The translations under genes were made by a program, and so were the position numbers. Source: Rossellomorea aquimaris (GTDB lineage Bacteria; Bacillota; Bacilli; Bacillales; Bacillaceae_B). From it: a stretch of DNA of 64,000 nucleotides. The DNA lies in contig NZ_VTEX01000003.1 in assembly GCF_008180865.1 (NCBI RefSeq), forward strand, positions 485,357 through 549,356, given 5' to 3'. Positions 36,057 through 44,390 of the stretch are shown one piece after another. Positions within the stretch are counted from its first letter, which is position 1, and each line of letters begins with the position of its first letter. The notes under the pieces were generated by a model. That model saw only the letters and a list, made by a program, of their open reading frames with translations. It made no database searches and was not told the DNA's origin.

Positions 36057-36295
36057 GATTTCCGTGCAAGACTACGCTTTCCGCGGGTAGCCCGTGAGCC
36101 TCCTCGGCAAGCCTGCGGGCAGAAAAGAGGAGGGGCTTCGCTCAGAGGCGGTTGGCATAAGGCGGATCGGCCTTGAAGGCGTTCTTTGCCTTCATGGACG
36201 ATCTGACTTATGACATTTGCCTCTAAGCCCTATAGCTGGACAAGTCTCACATAAGCTACTTTTCCCGCAGGAGTCTTCGTCTTGCACTCCAATCA
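36057..36295. repeat. Long nested imperfect palindrome, about 240 bases, Bacillaceae interspersed-repeat type
   Basis: Three nested pairs of arms are visible: outer 36057-36090 with 36256-36295 (GTGCAAGAC...CCGCGGG against CCCGCAGG...GTCTTGCAC), middle 36145-36161 with 36207-36223 (13 of 17 paired), and inner 36165-36180 with 36188-36203 (14 of 16 paired, seven-base loop). It contains the CTGCGGG and GCGG-type motifs I recall from interspersed repeats in many Bacillus genomes. No ORF lies inside. The rest of 35736-36431 (comK leader, AT-rich sequence, terminator) also has no gene. Confidence 0.75.
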
Positions 36296-36342
36296 ACCGC
36301 TGGAAATAGCTAAAATCAAATGTACCGAAAACAAATAATAAA

Positions 36343-36382
36343 CACGAACAAATCTGCCTAAAAGCAAGCAGGTTTGTTCGTG
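36343..36382 (-). terminator. Intrinsic terminator of the TRAP-aminotransferase-RocB operon
   Basis: CACGAACAAACCTGC and GCAGATTTGTTCGTG form a 15-base-pair stem with one G-T pair, followed on the minus strand by TTTATTATTTG. Next to it, 36401-36417 carries TTTTGTCCCAGCCTC, part of a repeat often found near Bacillaceae gene ends (recalled). Confidence 0.8.
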
Positions 36383-36431
36383 CTTTACTTAGACTAAAAC
36401 ACTTTTGTCCCAGCCTCTTAACAAATAAACA

Positions 36432-38075
36432 TCAGCCATGAGTTTTACACATTCCAATATTACTCTCTTTGTGCTCTTTAAACCGCATAACTTCCATGAT
36501 CACTTCTTCCACAAAAATAGGAGTCTTCACAAACGCACTTTCCACATGCAAACGCTCTGTACGTTTGTGGGCATCTTTTCCGAATGGCCCTACGTTGAGA
36601 ACAGGACCCTCTAACTTATTCATTTCCTTAAATGGAATGCTATATGTGGTATTCCAAACAGGGGTATTTTCTTCAAATACAGCCCAGCCTTTATTATTAT
36701 CCTGATAGTTCACATAGCTAAGGTCCGATATTCCATTAAAATAATGTGCTTGTTCGACAGGCAGATCAAATTGCTCCTTAGCTGCTTCCGTTACTTTTTC
36801 TATACATTTTAACACCAAAGGATTCTCAGACGTATTGACAGCAGGATAATAAGGTGGCGTAAACATCAGTACAATGGCAGGTGTCAGCTCCTGACAATTA
36901 ATAAGGAGAGTATCGGCAATTCGAAAGGATTTCTCACGATCATCCCCTTGGTTTATCCCTATATCATGTTTCAGAGCCTCGATATAATCATTCCCCAGCT
37001 TCTTTTCAGCATATTCAACCAGCTCGGAATAACGAAGGACTGAAACCTTTCCTATAGAAGGAATCCCCTCCCGTTCACATAATTGACGATACCATTCATT
37101 GCATTCCTCCGCTGCCGACACTGCAACCTGCTCAAATAAGTTCATGATATCTGCGGCTGTTCGTTTCATTGTAAAGACATTATATAGAGCGACAGTTCCA
37201 TATGGAGTTTGTGCAGAATAATTAAGCCTTAAATCTTCTTGCTGAAGTGTAATGGGAAGAGGAGCATTCTCTCCGTATTCTGTTTCTCTGAATAGAGGAT
37301 TCCATTCCATTTTCCGAGTGAGAAATGATGCAATAAAAGATGAAGTCATCCCACTTAAAGGTTCACCAACATGAGTCTCTCTTCCATAAAAGAGTGCGGA
37401 TGGCATGATTTTACCGATTGATCCCGAATACACGTGATATGCCGTATCAGTAGGTTTCTGGGAAAATACCGGTTCACCATTTAGAAACAGAGTATAGTCA
37501 AGGTCATATTCTTCTTTCAATTCATTTAATACAGCGACTGCTGAACGCATTCCGGATGAATTGACCTCTTCATCCGGTACTGTTAATAAGACAAGATTGA
37601 TCGGCCAGTCTTCATGGGCTGCCTTTTCAAAGATGGCCATATGAATGGCTAATCCAGCTTTCATATCCATGATCCCACGTCCCCATAGGTAGTCCCCGGA
37701 ACGCAAATCATTTTGGGCTTCGGGATGCAGTTCATCAATATACTGTTTCAGTTCCCTGGTTAAGCTCTCCGGATTGAAAGCGAGTGCTTCCAGCTCTCCG
37801 TATTCTTCTGTACTAACCGTATCGAAGTGACTGATTAACACAATCGTTTTGTCCGCTTTTTCATGCTTGTATAAAGCGGTTAAAAACTGGCGTCCAAAAT
37901 CTGCAGCTCCCAGCTTAAGCAACTCGGGATTAGAATGGAAATAAGGGATGTTTTTCATTTTTTCATTCAACCTAACGGGGAAATCCAACTCTCCTTCTGT
38001 TAGGGTTCGACTATGCCAACTCACCAGCTCACACAATAATGCCCGTAAAGACTCAGGCGTCCCCCACTGTCTCAT
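36432..38075 (-). CDS. rocB: RocB-like M20 family hydrolase
   Basis: A 547-residue member of the M20 metallopeptidase family, with the length and segments of RocB, a protein linked to arginine/ornithine use whose reaction is not well defined. Metal-site motifs are VLISHFDTVS, GRGIMDMKAG and VPDEEVNSSGMR. It overlaps the aminotransferase gene by four bases and is last in a six-gene operon (gntR-dctP-dctQ-dctM-aminotransferase-rocB). In that setting it may release an amino compound from an N-acylated or peptide substrate (inference). No other roc genes are nearby. Confidence 0.8.
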   Translation of the reverse strand: MRQWGTPESLRALLCELVSWHSRTLTEGELDFPVRLNEKMKNIPYFHSNPELLKLGAADFGRQFLTALYKHEKADKTIVLISHFDTVSTEEYGELEALAFNPESLTRELKQYIDELHPEAQNDLRSGDYLWGRGIMDMKAGLAIHMAIFEKAAHEDWPINLVLLTVPDEEVNSSGMRSAVAVLNELKEEYDLDYTLFLNGEPVFSQKPTDTAYHVYSGSIGKIMPSALFYGRETHVGEPLSGMTSSFIASFLTRKMEWNPLFRETEYGENAPLPITLQQEDLRLNYSAQTPYGTVALYNVFTMKRTAADIMNLFEQVAVSAAEECNEWYRQLCEREGIPSIGKVSVLRYSELVEYAEKKLGNDYIEALKHDIGINQGDDREKSFRIADTLLINCQELTPAIVLMFTPPYYPAVNTSENPLVLKCIEKVTEAAKEQFDLPVEQAHYFNGISDLSYVNYQDNNKGWAVFEENTPVWNTTYSIPFKEMNKLEGPVLNVGPFGKDAHKRTERLHVESAFVKTPIFVEEVIMEVMRFKEHKESNIGMCKTHG

Positions 38076-39247
38076 GATATAACCTCCTTCTTATGCTGCT
38101 GATTCAACCAGTTCTCTAAACGAATCAGTCCTTTTTCCAATACTTCCATGCTATAGGCAAAAGAAATGCGAATGTACCCTTCTCCATATTGCGTGAAGGT
38201 GCTACCGGGAACGACGGCTACCCCGCCTTCCGTCAATAGGCGATTAGCAAATTCCAGGGAAGAAAGTTTGTACTGTTTAATGGAAGGAAAAATATAGAAG
38301 GCACCCCTGGGAAGTATCACATCAAATCCCATTTCCACCAAACGTTTGTAGACAAAATCCCGTCGCTTTTTGTAGGCCAAATTCATTTCAGCTGGGACAT
38401 GGCGATTATTCGATAATGCTTCGATTGCAGCAAATTGGCCAGGCACCGATGCACAAACGACATTGTAGATATGCACCTTCACAACATGTTCCATAACAGG
38501 TCGTGGTCCCAGCACAAATCCAATCCGCCAGCCTGTCATCGAATGAGATTTCGACAACCCATGGATAAGAAATAATCGATCTTTCAAGTTTGTATAAGAC
38601 GCGAAGGAGTGATGCTCTCCTTCAAAAGCATTCTCGCTATAGATTTCATCTGAAATAATGAACAGATCATGCTTCTCTATCACTTTTACCAGTTCATCCA
38701 TTTCTTCCTTACACAAGGTGACACCTGTTGGATTGGATGGATAGTTAAACAAGATGGCTTTCGTTTTATCCGTGATTAAAGCTTCCAAGTTTCCTGGAGA
38801 AGGCCTGAATTGAGTGACTGATGTATCTAAATAAACGGCTTTTGCTCCACACATCGTGATAATCGGTTCGTAACCAGAGTAGAGAGGTGCCGGTAAGATA
38901 ACCTCGTCCCCTTCCTCCAGTATCGTTCTGAAAACAGAATCGATTGCTTCACTTGCCCCGTTTGTTACAACCACTTCCGTTTCCGGATCATAGTCCAACC
39001 CATACTGATCCGCGAAGAAGTCCCTGATTGCGGTTCGCAATTCAAGTAAGCCGGCATTATGGGAATAACCGGTTTGATCTGAGAGAATGGCCCTGATTCC
39101 TGCATTTTTTACCGCTTCTGGCGTAGGAAAATCAGGTTGTCCAACAGTAAGGTTGATAGCATCAGGGTAAAATACCAACTGATTAGAAAACTGGCGAATT
39201 CCTGGTATAACCAATCCTCGAGCTCGCGCATTTATAGTGATTGACAT
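38072..39247 (-). CDS. Class I/II PLP-dependent aminotransferase (PatA-like)
   Basis: A 391-residue aminotransferase. It shows GQPDFPTPE near the N-terminus, NYPSNPTGV, ISDEIYSE and the PLP lysine in GLSKSHSMTGWRIGF. Sequence layout is like PatA/AspC-type enzymes (fold type I, subgroup I-gamma). In this operon it follows the TRAP transporter and precedes rocB, and a 2-hydroxy-acid oxidase is divergent. It could therefore transaminate a 2-oxo acid made by the oxidase. Its amino donor and acceptor cannot be named. Confidence 0.87.
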   Translation of the reverse strand: MSITINARARGLVIPGIRQFSNQLVFYPDAINLTVGQPDFPTPEAVKNAGIRAILSDQTGYSHNAGLLELRTAIRDFFADQYGLDYDPETEVVVTNGASEAIDSVFRTILEEGDEVILPAPLYSGYEPIITMCGAKAVYLDTSVTQFRPSPGNLEALITDKTKAILFNYPSNPTGVTLCKEEMDELVKVIEKHDLFIISDEIYSENAFEGEHHSFASYTNLKDRLFLIHGLSKSHSMTGWRIGFVLGPRPVMEHVVKVHIYNVVCASVPGQFAAIEALSNNRHVPAEMNLAYKKRRDFVYKRLVEMGFDVILPRGAFYIFPSIKQYKLSSLEFANRLLTEGGVAVVPGSTFTQYGEGYIRISFAYSMEVLEKGLIRLENWLNQQHKKEVIS

Positions 39248-39275
39248 ATGCTTCTACACCTTTCTCTTTTCCACA

Positions 39276-40559
39276 CTACTTCGTAAATCCTGGTAACCAG
39301 AGAGATAACGGCGGGAAAAATGTAATAACGAGTAAACAAATGAACATGGAAACAAGAAATGGCACTATCGCCCAGGCAATTTTTTCAAATCGCACCCCTC
39401 CTACACTCGAAGCTACGAATAGATTCACACCTAGAGGTGGCGTGATAAACCCGATTGCTAAGTTCGCTACCAGGATGACTCCAAAGTGTACAGGATCTAC
39501 TCCTACTGCTGTAACGATGGGCAATAGTATCGGTGTAAGGACTACTAAAGCAGAAATCGTATCAATGAACATCCCTACAATTAACAGAAGGATATTGATT
39601 GCAATGAGTATGATAAGCGGGTTCGTCGAAAGATCCGTTAAAAATACAGAAATATCATTTGGAATTTGTTCTAAAGTCATAAAATACGCAAAGGAAACAG
39701 ATAAACCAATAATGATCATGGTGGTAGCGTTAATCACGACTGCCTCACGGAAGCTCTCGAATACTGACTTCCACGTTAATTCTTTATAGACAAATAAACC
39801 AACGATTAATGAGTACACGACAGCTACCACGGCAGCTTCAGTCGGAGAGAATACCCCTCCATATATCCCACCTAAGATGATGACAGGAATAAGCAGCGCC
39901 CATTTCGCATCATTGGTTGCTTTCACAACATCTTTAAAATGGAATGAAATTTGTTCTTCCGGAGCATATCCCCTTTTCTTTGCAATCACATAGGCAGTAA
40001 ACATCAGTCCAATACCTATGAGAAATCCGGGAAGGATTCCAGCTAAGAACATACTTCCAACAGATACTCCTCCGATGACGCCGTACAATACAAAAGGAAT
40101 ACTTGGAGGTATGATGACTCCTATTGATCCTGCTGCAGCTGCCACGGCTGAGGCAAATCCCCCTCCGTAGTTACGTGCTTTCATAGCTGGAATCATGAAT
40201 CCTCCTATGGCAGCAACAGTAGCCGGTCCAGATCCTGAAATGGCTGCAAAGAACATACAGGCTACGATGGTAACCATGGAGAGCCCTCCAACCATCCATC
40301 CAACCATGGCAGTAGCGAGGTTTAAAAGCCGTTGTGAAACTCCTCCTTTTCCCATTAAAATGCCTGCAAGCATAAAGAACGGAATCGCCAATAAAGGGAA
40401 GGAATCCAGGGACGTAAATGCTTTCTGAGTAATGATGGCAAGGGGCAATGTAGACCCGAAGTAAATGGCTACAAGAGCCGAAACCCCAAGTGAGATGGCA
40501 ATCGGAACACCAATGAGTAAACAAAGCGCAAGGGACCCAAAGAGTAAAGCAATGGTCAT
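39276..40559 (-). CDS. dctM: TRAP transporter large permease subunit (DctM)
   Basis: A 427-residue membrane protein with about 12 helices. The segments DSFPLLAIPFFMLAGILMGKGG (in part: FPLLAIPFFM), FAAISGSGPATVAAIG and GFITPPLGVNLFVASS are DctM signatures. It overlaps dctQ by four bases. It forms the sodium-driven channel subunit of a tripartite ATP-independent transporter for an organic acid or related anion. A paralogue is at 47718. Confidence 0.93.
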   Translation of the reverse strand: MTIALLFGSLALCLLIGVPIAISLGVSALVAIYFGSTLPLAIITQKAFTSLDSFPLLAIPFFMLAGILMGKGGVSQRLLNLATAMVGWMVGGLSMVTIVACMFFAAISGSGPATVAAIGGFMIPAMKARNYGGGFASAVAAAAGSIGVIIPPSIPFVLYGVIGGVSVGSMFLAGILPGFLIGIGLMFTAYVIAKKRGYAPEEQISFHFKDVVKATNDAKWALLIPVIILGGIYGGVFSPTEAAVVAVVYSLIVGLFVYKELTWKSVFESFREAVVINATTMIIIGLSVSFAYFMTLEQIPNDISVFLTDLSTNPLIILIAINILLLIVGMFIDTISALVVLTPILLPIVTAVGVDPVHFGVILVANLAIGFITPPLGVNLFVASSVGGVRFEKIAWAIVPFLVSMFICLLVITFFPPLSLWLPGFTK

Positions 40560-41047
40560 ACTTGTACCTCCTCAGAAGGTACGTCATCATTCGTGCGCCA
40601 AATCATGATGAACTGTTGAACAAGACGCAGAGCCATTCCTGCCCCGCCTATAGGAATCGCAAGGAATGGCAGCCACATCGGAATTTGCATGGCCGGGGTA
40701 ATTTGTCCATTTTGAAAACTGGCGAGTACGAGTTGCGTTCCAAAGAATGCAAGGAATACGGCTAGTCCAAACCAAATGATCAACGCGAATGTTTCAAGTA
40801 TTTTTCTTGATGTTCCTCTAAATAAATCAATAAATGCCTCGATTCGGATATGCTGCCTTTTTTTCACGGCATAGCTGGCACCTATCCACACTTGGAAAAT
40901 ATGAATATATCGAGCCATTTCCTCAGTCCAGCTTGGTGCTGAAGAAAAGACGTACCTTCCGACCACTTGAGCAAAAATAAGGGCAACCATAATGGCTAAA
41001 GTGAGGACTAGAATCAACTCTTCGAAGTACTCGAATTTCTTTTTCAT
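40556..41047 (-). CDS. dctQ: TRAP transporter small permease subunit (DctQ)
   Basis: A 163-residue protein with four membrane helices and the typical WTEEMARYIHIFQVWIGASYA segment (in part: WTEEMARYIHIFQVW). ATG 41047 follows AAGGAGCAGCACAC; a longer ORF start at 41080 has no ribosome site. It pairs with DctM. Confidence 0.9.
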   Translation of the reverse strand: MKKKFEYFEELILVLTLAIMVALIFAQVVGRYVFSSAPSWTEEMARYIHIFQVWIGASYAVKKRQHIRIEAFIDLFRGTSRKILETFALIIWFGLAVFLAFFGTQLVLASFQNGQITPAMQIPMWLPFLAIPIGGAGMALRLVQQFIMIWRTNDDVPSEEVQV

Positions 41048-41107
41048 GTGTGCTGCTCCTTTCAAAAAACGAAGAATCAAGGAGGTGAACCTTGATTCTT
41101 ATTTTCG

Positions 41108-42121
41108 TTATTGGTTGTTTGCCTCTAACGCCTTGTCGACTAAATCCTCACCGATCTTCGGTACGTATTGGTCATAAACAGACGATGCCGCTTCACGGAA
41201 AGCATCTCTTTGTTCATCCGTTAAGTCATTCACCTGCATACCGTTTTCCTTCAGCTTATTTAAGAATTCCACATCTTGTTCCTGAGCTAACCCACGTTGC
41301 TCATCGCGGTATTCTTCAGATGCTTCTGTTATTAATTTTTGCAAATCTTCAGGTAATTCATTGTAGAAATCATTATTCATTAACAAAGCAGTTGCCGCAT
41401 ACACATGTCCTGTCAGAGATAGATAGTCCTGAACTTCATAAAACTTATTCGTGTAATAAAGTGAAACCGGGCATTCCATGGCATCATATGTCCCCTGTTG
41501 CAATGCAGTATATAATTCACCAAATGCGAATGGTGATGCGTTAGCTCCGAATGCTTTGAACGTATCTGTGTGAAGGGGATTTTCTAGAGTCCTGAACTTC
41601 AATCCTTTCAATTCTTCAGGGTTTTCAATCGGCCCATTATTGTTTGACATGTGTCGGAAACCATTTTCTCCAAACACCAAGCCTTTAAGGTCATTCTTTT
41701 CTAAATCGGCCATCAGTTCTTGACCAAGTTCACCATCAAGGGCTCTATAGGCTGCTTCATTACTATTGAAGAGGAAAGGTAAATCGAACACTAAGAACTT
41801 TTCATTAAATGAGGCAAGGGGGGCAACGGCGGGAATCGTCATTTCAATATTCCCTAATTGAACAGCTTCAATTGCTTCGCGATCTGATCCATAAAGCTGA
41901 CCATTAGGGTAAAGCTCCACTTTAATTCGACCGTCCGATTCTTTTTCCAGTTTTTCTTTAAACGTTACCGCAGCAACATGTGAAGACTGTTCCTCTGGTA
42001 CTAAGTGAGCAATCCGGATCGTGTAGGTATCTTTATCACCTTCACTGGAAGAACCACTGGGACGTCCGCATGCTGATATAAACAGTATGGCAATCAATAA
42101 TAATGGAATGAATTTTTTCAA
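41108..42121 (-). CDS. dctP: TRAP transporter substrate-binding lipoprotein (DctP)
   Basis: A 337-residue lipoprotein with lipobox ISAC (Cys about 18). DctP-family segments include IRIAHLVPEEQSSHVAAVTFKEKLE (in part: RIAHLVPEEQ), YPNGQLYGSDREAIEAVQLG, FRTLENPLHTDTFKAFG with the conserved Arg that binds a ligand carboxylate, and AMECPVSLYYTNKFYEVQ. TTG 42121 overlaps the gntR stop, with GAGGAGG seven bases before it. The ligand is probably a carboxylate; identity unknown. Confidence 0.92.
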   Translation of the reverse strand: MKKFIPLLLIAILFISACGRPSGSSSEGDKDTYTIRIAHLVPEEQSSHVAAVTFKEKLEKESDGRIKVELYPNGQLYGSDREAIEAVQLGNIEMTIPAVAPLASFNEKFLVFDLPFLFNSNEAAYRALDGELGQELMADLEKNDLKGLVFGENGFRHMSNNNGPIENPEELKGLKFRTLENPLHTDTFKAFGANASPFAFGELYTALQQGTYDAMECPVSLYYTNKFYEVQDYLSLTGHVYAATALLMNNDFYNELPEDLQKLITEASEEYRDEQRGLAQEQDVEFLNKLKENGMQVNDLTDEQRDAFREAASSVYDQYVPKIGEDLVDKALEANNQ

Positions 42122-42786
42122 TTTGCTTCCTCCTCTTGATAATATCCTTGAATTCTGCGTTCAATGTTTTTCATATGTGCCGACATCTCTTTTTTTGCTG
42201 TTTCGACATGCTTTGATTGAAGTGCTGTGAAGATGCGATTATGCTCTTCATAAGCCTCTTTGGCACTTAACCGGAGAGTGTTTGAAAGAACAAGAAATGC
42301 ACGGTTTACTCCGGTGTTTGATGTATGTATCATATCTCTAAGCTTCGGGTTTGGATTTTCTTTTGCTAACAGAAGGTGAAATTCACGATCAAGCTCAATA
42401 AACTCCTCATAACAATCTTCTTTAATCGCCTGCCATTGAGATTCCAAGTTTTCCTTTAATTCTTCCAGTAATCGATCTTGAAATGTATCTGCAATGATTT
42501 CAAGATTATATACTTCTAATAATTCGCGAATTTCAAGGAACTGCAAGGCGTCTTCTTCGGTAAATGAAGCGACCGTTGCCATCTTAGAATCTGAAATCAT
42601 AATGAGTCCTTCTGCTGCAAGTCTCTTCAACGCTTCCCGAATCGGGGTTCGACTGATTCCTAATTCCTCAGCAAGCTTTTTCTCCGGCAGTTCTTCATCG
42701 GGTGCCAACTTACCAGAAATAATGTCTTTTTTGATTAAATTGAAGGCTTGCTCAGCTAACGTTTCCTTCTTAATGATTCTCTGCAA
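42118..42786 (-). CDS. GntR-family regulator (FCD/FadR subfamily)
   Basis: A 222-residue regulator with an N-terminal winged helix (AEELGISRTPIREALKRLAAEGLI, in part: GISRTPIREALKRLA) and a helical FCD ligand domain with conserved polar residues (ELDREFHLLLAKENPN). TTG 42786 lies seven bases after GGAGG; an ATG at 42801 has no ribosome site. It heads the TRAP operon, is divergent from the FAD oxidase gene, and two near-palindromic sites (42846-42883) lie between them, so it very likely controls both. Confidence 0.88.
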   Translation of the reverse strand: MQRIIKKETLAEQAFNLIKKDIISGKLAPDEELPEKKLAEELGISRTPIREALKRLAAEGLIMISDSKMATVASFTEEDALQFLEIRELLEVYNLEIIADTFQDRLLEELKENLESQWQAIKEDCYEEFIELDREFHLLLAKENPNPKLRDMIHTSNTGVNRAFLVLSNTLRLSAKEAYEEHNRIFTALQSKHVETAKKEMSAHMKNIERRIQGYYQEEEAN

Positions 42787-42845
42787 GTCACTCCCTCCCA
42801 TCTATTTATTTTTATTTTCTCTTCATGATGACTAGGTGATTTAGT

Positions 42846-42883
42846 GGTATACCGCATACTTAACGAGGAGGTATACCGTATAC
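42846..42883. promoter_or_regulatory. Tandem GntR operator sites in the divergent promoter
   Basis: GGTATACCGCATAC (42846-42859) and GGTATACCGTATAC (42870-42883) are repeated 24 bases apart. Each contains the near-palindrome GTATAC-CG-TATAC. They sit between gntR and the FAD oxidase gene. Confidence 0.75.
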
Positions 42884-42959
42884 AATTATGATAATTTATG
42901 CTAGTCTATTTGTAAATATAAATTTTAGAATATTATAAATATTAGGAAGGTGACTTAGA

Positions 42960-44324
42960 TTGACCATAGATTGGATGACAGAATTAACCGCTATTCTTAC
43001 GAAAGAAAAAATAAGCACAAGTGCAGGTGACCGATACCGCCATAGTAAAGATGAATCATTTCATCCTCCTTCTGAACCGGAAGTTGTGGTGTTTCCCGAA
43101 ACGAGGGACGATATTACCGCTGTCTTGCAGGTAGCTAATCGATATGACATCCCGGTAACTCCCTATGGGGCCGGCTCAGGATTAGATGGGCAGTCCATAC
43201 CTGTAAAGCGTGGAATTTCAATGAACTTTGAACGAATGAAAAGAATAATTTCCTTTAACCCCGAAAACTTAACGGTTACGGTGCAACCCGGAATCACCCG
43301 TTTGGAGCTCAATAAAGAAATAAATCGGCATGGACTATATTTCCCGATCGATCCCGGTGCTGATGCGAGCATCGGGGGGATGACTGCAACGAATGCCAGT
43401 GGCACAACAGCCGTCCGGTATGGCTCGATGAGAGATCAGGTGTTGAACCTGGAGGTGATCTTATCAGACGGCAGAATCATAAAAACAGGTAGTGAAGCAA
43501 AAAAATCCTCAAGCGGTTATCATTTAAACAGCCTTTTTGTAGGATCAGAGGGAACTTTGGGGATTATTTCAGAAATCACCTTAAAACTGCACGGCATCCC
43601 GGAACACATCATCGCTGCCCGCTGCACCTTCCCTTCACCTAAAGCATGTGCGGAGGCTGCTCATGCAGTATTAATGAGCGGCATCCCTATCGTAAGAATG
43701 GAGCTTGTTGATGCCAGCAGTATCAAGCAAGTAAATGCCTATGGAGACTATCAATTTCCAGAAGAGCATTCCCTCTTTTTCGAATTCTCAGGTACCAAAG
43801 GTTCAGCAGAGGAAGAATCTTCTCTTGTACAAGAATTAATGGATGAATCGGGATGCGGGAATTGGGCGCGTGCAAGCGGGTCAAAAGAACGTACTGAATT
43901 ATGGCGGGCACGGCATGAGCTGGCCTATGCCTACCGTCATATCAAAGGAATGGCCGTAGCGGGTTCAGACGTATGTGTTCCGATTTCTAAACTGGCAGAC
44001 TTAGTCGTCTATGCCCGTGAACATATAGAAGAAAGCGGCCTTGCCGGAGGTGTCTTCGGACATGTGGGAGATGGGAATTTCCATACGATCATCGTATATA
44101 ACCCTGATGTTCCCTGTGAAGTGAAACAGGCAGAAACGATTAATGAGAAACTCGTATTGAAAGCAATAGAAGTTGGCGGTACCTGTACGGGCGAACATGG
44201 TGTCGGCCTCGGGAAGATGAAGTATCAAGAAAGGGAACATGGAGGGGCTGTTGAAGTGATGAAATCTTTTAAAACACTCCTGGATCCCAAAAATAGATTG
44301 AACCCAGGTAAGATATTCTATTAA
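42960..44324 (+). CDS. FAD-binding oxidase of the GlcD/D-lactate dehydrogenase family
   Basis: A 454-residue flavoprotein that oxidises a 2-hydroxy acid to a 2-oxo acid. The PCMH FAD-binding domain has TPYGAGSGLDGQ and GADASIGGMTATNASGTTAVRYG (in part), and the C-terminal FAD-oxidase domain carries GEHGVGLGKMKY and HVGDGNFHTIIVY. GlcD, DLD1-type D-lactate dehydrogenase and D-2-hydroxyglutarate dehydrogenase share these. TTG 42960 follows AAGGTGA by six bases. It is transcribed away from the TRAP operon and presumably coregulated through the tandem operators. Confidence 0.87.
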   Translation: MTIDWMTELTAILTKEKISTSAGDRYRHSKDESFHPPSEPEVVVFPETRDDITAVLQVANRYDIPVTPYGAGSGLDGQSIPVKRGISMNFERMKRIISFNPENLTVTVQPGITRLELNKEINRHGLYFPIDPGADASIGGMTATNASGTTAVRYGSMRDQVLNLEVILSDGRIIKTGSEAKKSSSGYHLNSLFVGSEGTLGIISEITLKLHGIPEHIIAARCTFPSPKACAEAAHAVLMSGIPIVRMELVDASSIKQVNAYGDYQFPEEHSLFFEFSGTKGSAEEESSLVQELMDESGCGNWARASGSKERTELWRARHELAYAYRHIKGMAVAGSDVCVPISKLADLVVYAREHIEESGLAGGVFGHVGDGNFHTIIVYNPDVPCEVKQAETINEKLVLKAIEVGGTCTGEHGVGLGKMKYQEREHGGAVEVMKSFKTLLDPKNRLNPGKIFY

Positions 44325-44339
44325 CTCATACCTATTAAA

Positions 44340-44379
44340 AAGCCTCCATTCGATACACTAAGGCATCAAATGGAGGCTT
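44340..44379. terminator. Bidirectional terminator between the FAD oxidase and S8 protease genes
   Basis: AAGCCTCCATTCGAT and ATCAAATGGAGGCTT pair (one mismatch) with a ten-base loop. The two convergent genes end on either side. Confidence 0.85.
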
Positions 44380-44390
44380 AATATTATTCA

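Noticed and set aside
39241..39789. 182-codon ORF antisense to dctM
   Set aside because: Complementary to conserved DctM helices and rich in Thr/Ile as expected for an antisense frame of a membrane protein.
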